From contig BQMF02000170.1 of NCBI GenBank assembly GCA_027922465.2, positions 744,001-808,000 on the forward strand: DNA of 64,000 nt, given 5' to 3'. This document shows, in pieces, positions 62,950 through 64,000 of the stretch (within the stretch, counting starts at the first letter, position 1; each line of letters opens with the position of its first letter). Below the pieces are notes generated by a model. The model saw only the letters and a program-made list of their open reading frames with translations, was not told the DNA's origin and searched no databases. Source of the stretch: Turritopsis dohrnii. Taxonomy: Eukaryota > Cnidaria > Hydrozoa > Anthoathecata > Oceaniidae. A program made the translations under genes and the position numbers.

Positions 62950-64000
62950 GTATAAATTTTGTTTCTTTTTCAGTTTGAAGACAACACTTTCAATGATCCT
63001 CTGTGTAATTCATTCTCCAAAAACAATTCTGGCGGTCCTCTTGAATATATATAATATTTTTTTTGTTGTAACATAATTTCGGCCAAAAACTCAATCGAAA
63101 TATTAATTACATTGACAAAAGCAGAACTATATTCTTCTAATTATCTCGAAAATTTCTTACCAACACTGTTTATTTACGTTCGACCTCGTGGTATATTGCT
63201 TCTGGGTTGCCATTATGGTTTACGTAAATGTTTCTTAACAGCCACGAGACGAGTCGAAGGGTAATTGGATGGTGGGTGCATACACCCCCCACACATGTCT
63301 GTTTATTACACAGTAACGGTAAAATTTTTATGGTCCAAATAGCACAAACCATTTCTATTTTTTCATCACGGAGTATGTTGCCGCTCGTCTCGGTAAACAA
63401 GGCAACTCGAAAGCAACAAATAGACCTTTTCTCAATTCTATAAAAATATCAAATGTTGTGGCTGAGTTGTCGTATCTGACTTCGCTTTTAATATTGAATC
63501 TGTTTCTGATTATTGAAATGGGAATTGGAAACAATAACGGAGACTGTTATCAGGTTACGAAGTAATGAAATCAGTGGAAAAATGAATCGCATGAAAACGA
63601 GGTTAGATATATAAACTCGGGCACAGTTCAGTTGTTCGAACAGAAACGTCTATTTGTATGTAATATAACGAAAACTTGAAATGGAGTCGGTTGCTCGTTT
63701 GTTTGTGAAGCTGTTACTAAAACTGCGCACTTAAACAGTCTGGGTATCTCAAAAAAGTGAAGCTGGTGATATATATAGCGCTGGTTATTTTCAAAGAAAT
63801 GACAAAAATAAAAACATGAGGCGCTATTGTTTGGCGTTTATTTAATGAGTATGGACAGCGATGGCGCTAAAATTATGGCGATATACTTAAAGCTTAATTA
63901 AGAATAACCGGAGACTTCTACATTTTTTTTAAAATTATTCATTCAACCTGACAAGCAAAAAAGGTCACTTGGTCAGAACCATATACAGCTGATATGGCTT
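62950..64000. other. Intergenic, no gene recognised
   Basis: Short frames only, without domain-like sequence. Confidence 0.4.

Noticed and set aside
63170..63443. Overlapping frames on both strands
   Set aside because: No domain-like sequence, no splice context and composition like the surrounding intergenic DNA.

Overview
The window looks like nuclear DNA of an AT-rich invertebrate metazoan. It has multi-exon genes with GT-AG introns (tens of bases to a few kb), families found in animals with nervous systems, and a dense load of transposons. An ascidian-like tunicate would fit the compact introns and the gene set, but no marker here proves the taxon; another bilaterian is possible.

Five host genes can be rebuilt, all read by eye from splice sites and reading phase. 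(1) A synaptophysin-family gene, minus strand, 7689 down to 2620: five exons, 249 codons plus stop. (2) An intronless class A GPCR-like gene at 17101-17940, with a broken inverted relative at 11548-11800. (3) A small secreted-peptide precursor, minus strand, 20632 down to 19207: signal peptide, acidic spacer encoded by tiny phase-1 exons, and a final exon with eight Arg, a Phe/Arg-only-like block and a C-terminal Gly-Lys amidation signal. It looks like an antimicrobial peptide precursor and is the most novel gene here. (4) A secreted, furin-type matrix metalloproteinase, plus strand, 38548-45058: eight exons, 602 codons plus stop, with a long Thr-rich hinge and four hemopexin blades. (5) An L1CAM/neuroglian/neurofascin-family adhesion receptor, minus strand, 57676 down to 46059: 22 exons recovered, six Ig and five FN3 domains, a transmembrane segment and an acidic cytoplasmic tail; only the first coding exon is missing. 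Genes 4 and 5 converge tail to tail about 1 kb apart.

The rest is mostly mobile DNA. From 23999 to 32474 lies a head-to-tail array of Helitron-like elements (5' TC, 3' hairpin plus CTAG, flanked by host A and T), with a PIF/Harbinger-type element nested in the first unit. Other items are LINE pieces (about 1.0, 9.8-10.9, 34.9-36.8 and 58.9-59.95 kb), a BEL/Pao polyprotein fragment (60.3-61.1 kb), tRNA-derived SINE-like units, a mariner-like element (13.4-14.4 kb), and many non-autonomous TIR elements. One short TIR family has at least 14 copies, mostly in introns of genes 4 and 5; one copy lies just past the synaptophysin stop and carries a polyadenylation signal in gene orientation. A local duplication at 21.2/22.7 kb preserves the empty site of an inserted TIR element.

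I found no rRNA, CRISPR or prokaryotic-type operon. All exon models are inferences from sequence; no transcript or database evidence was available.
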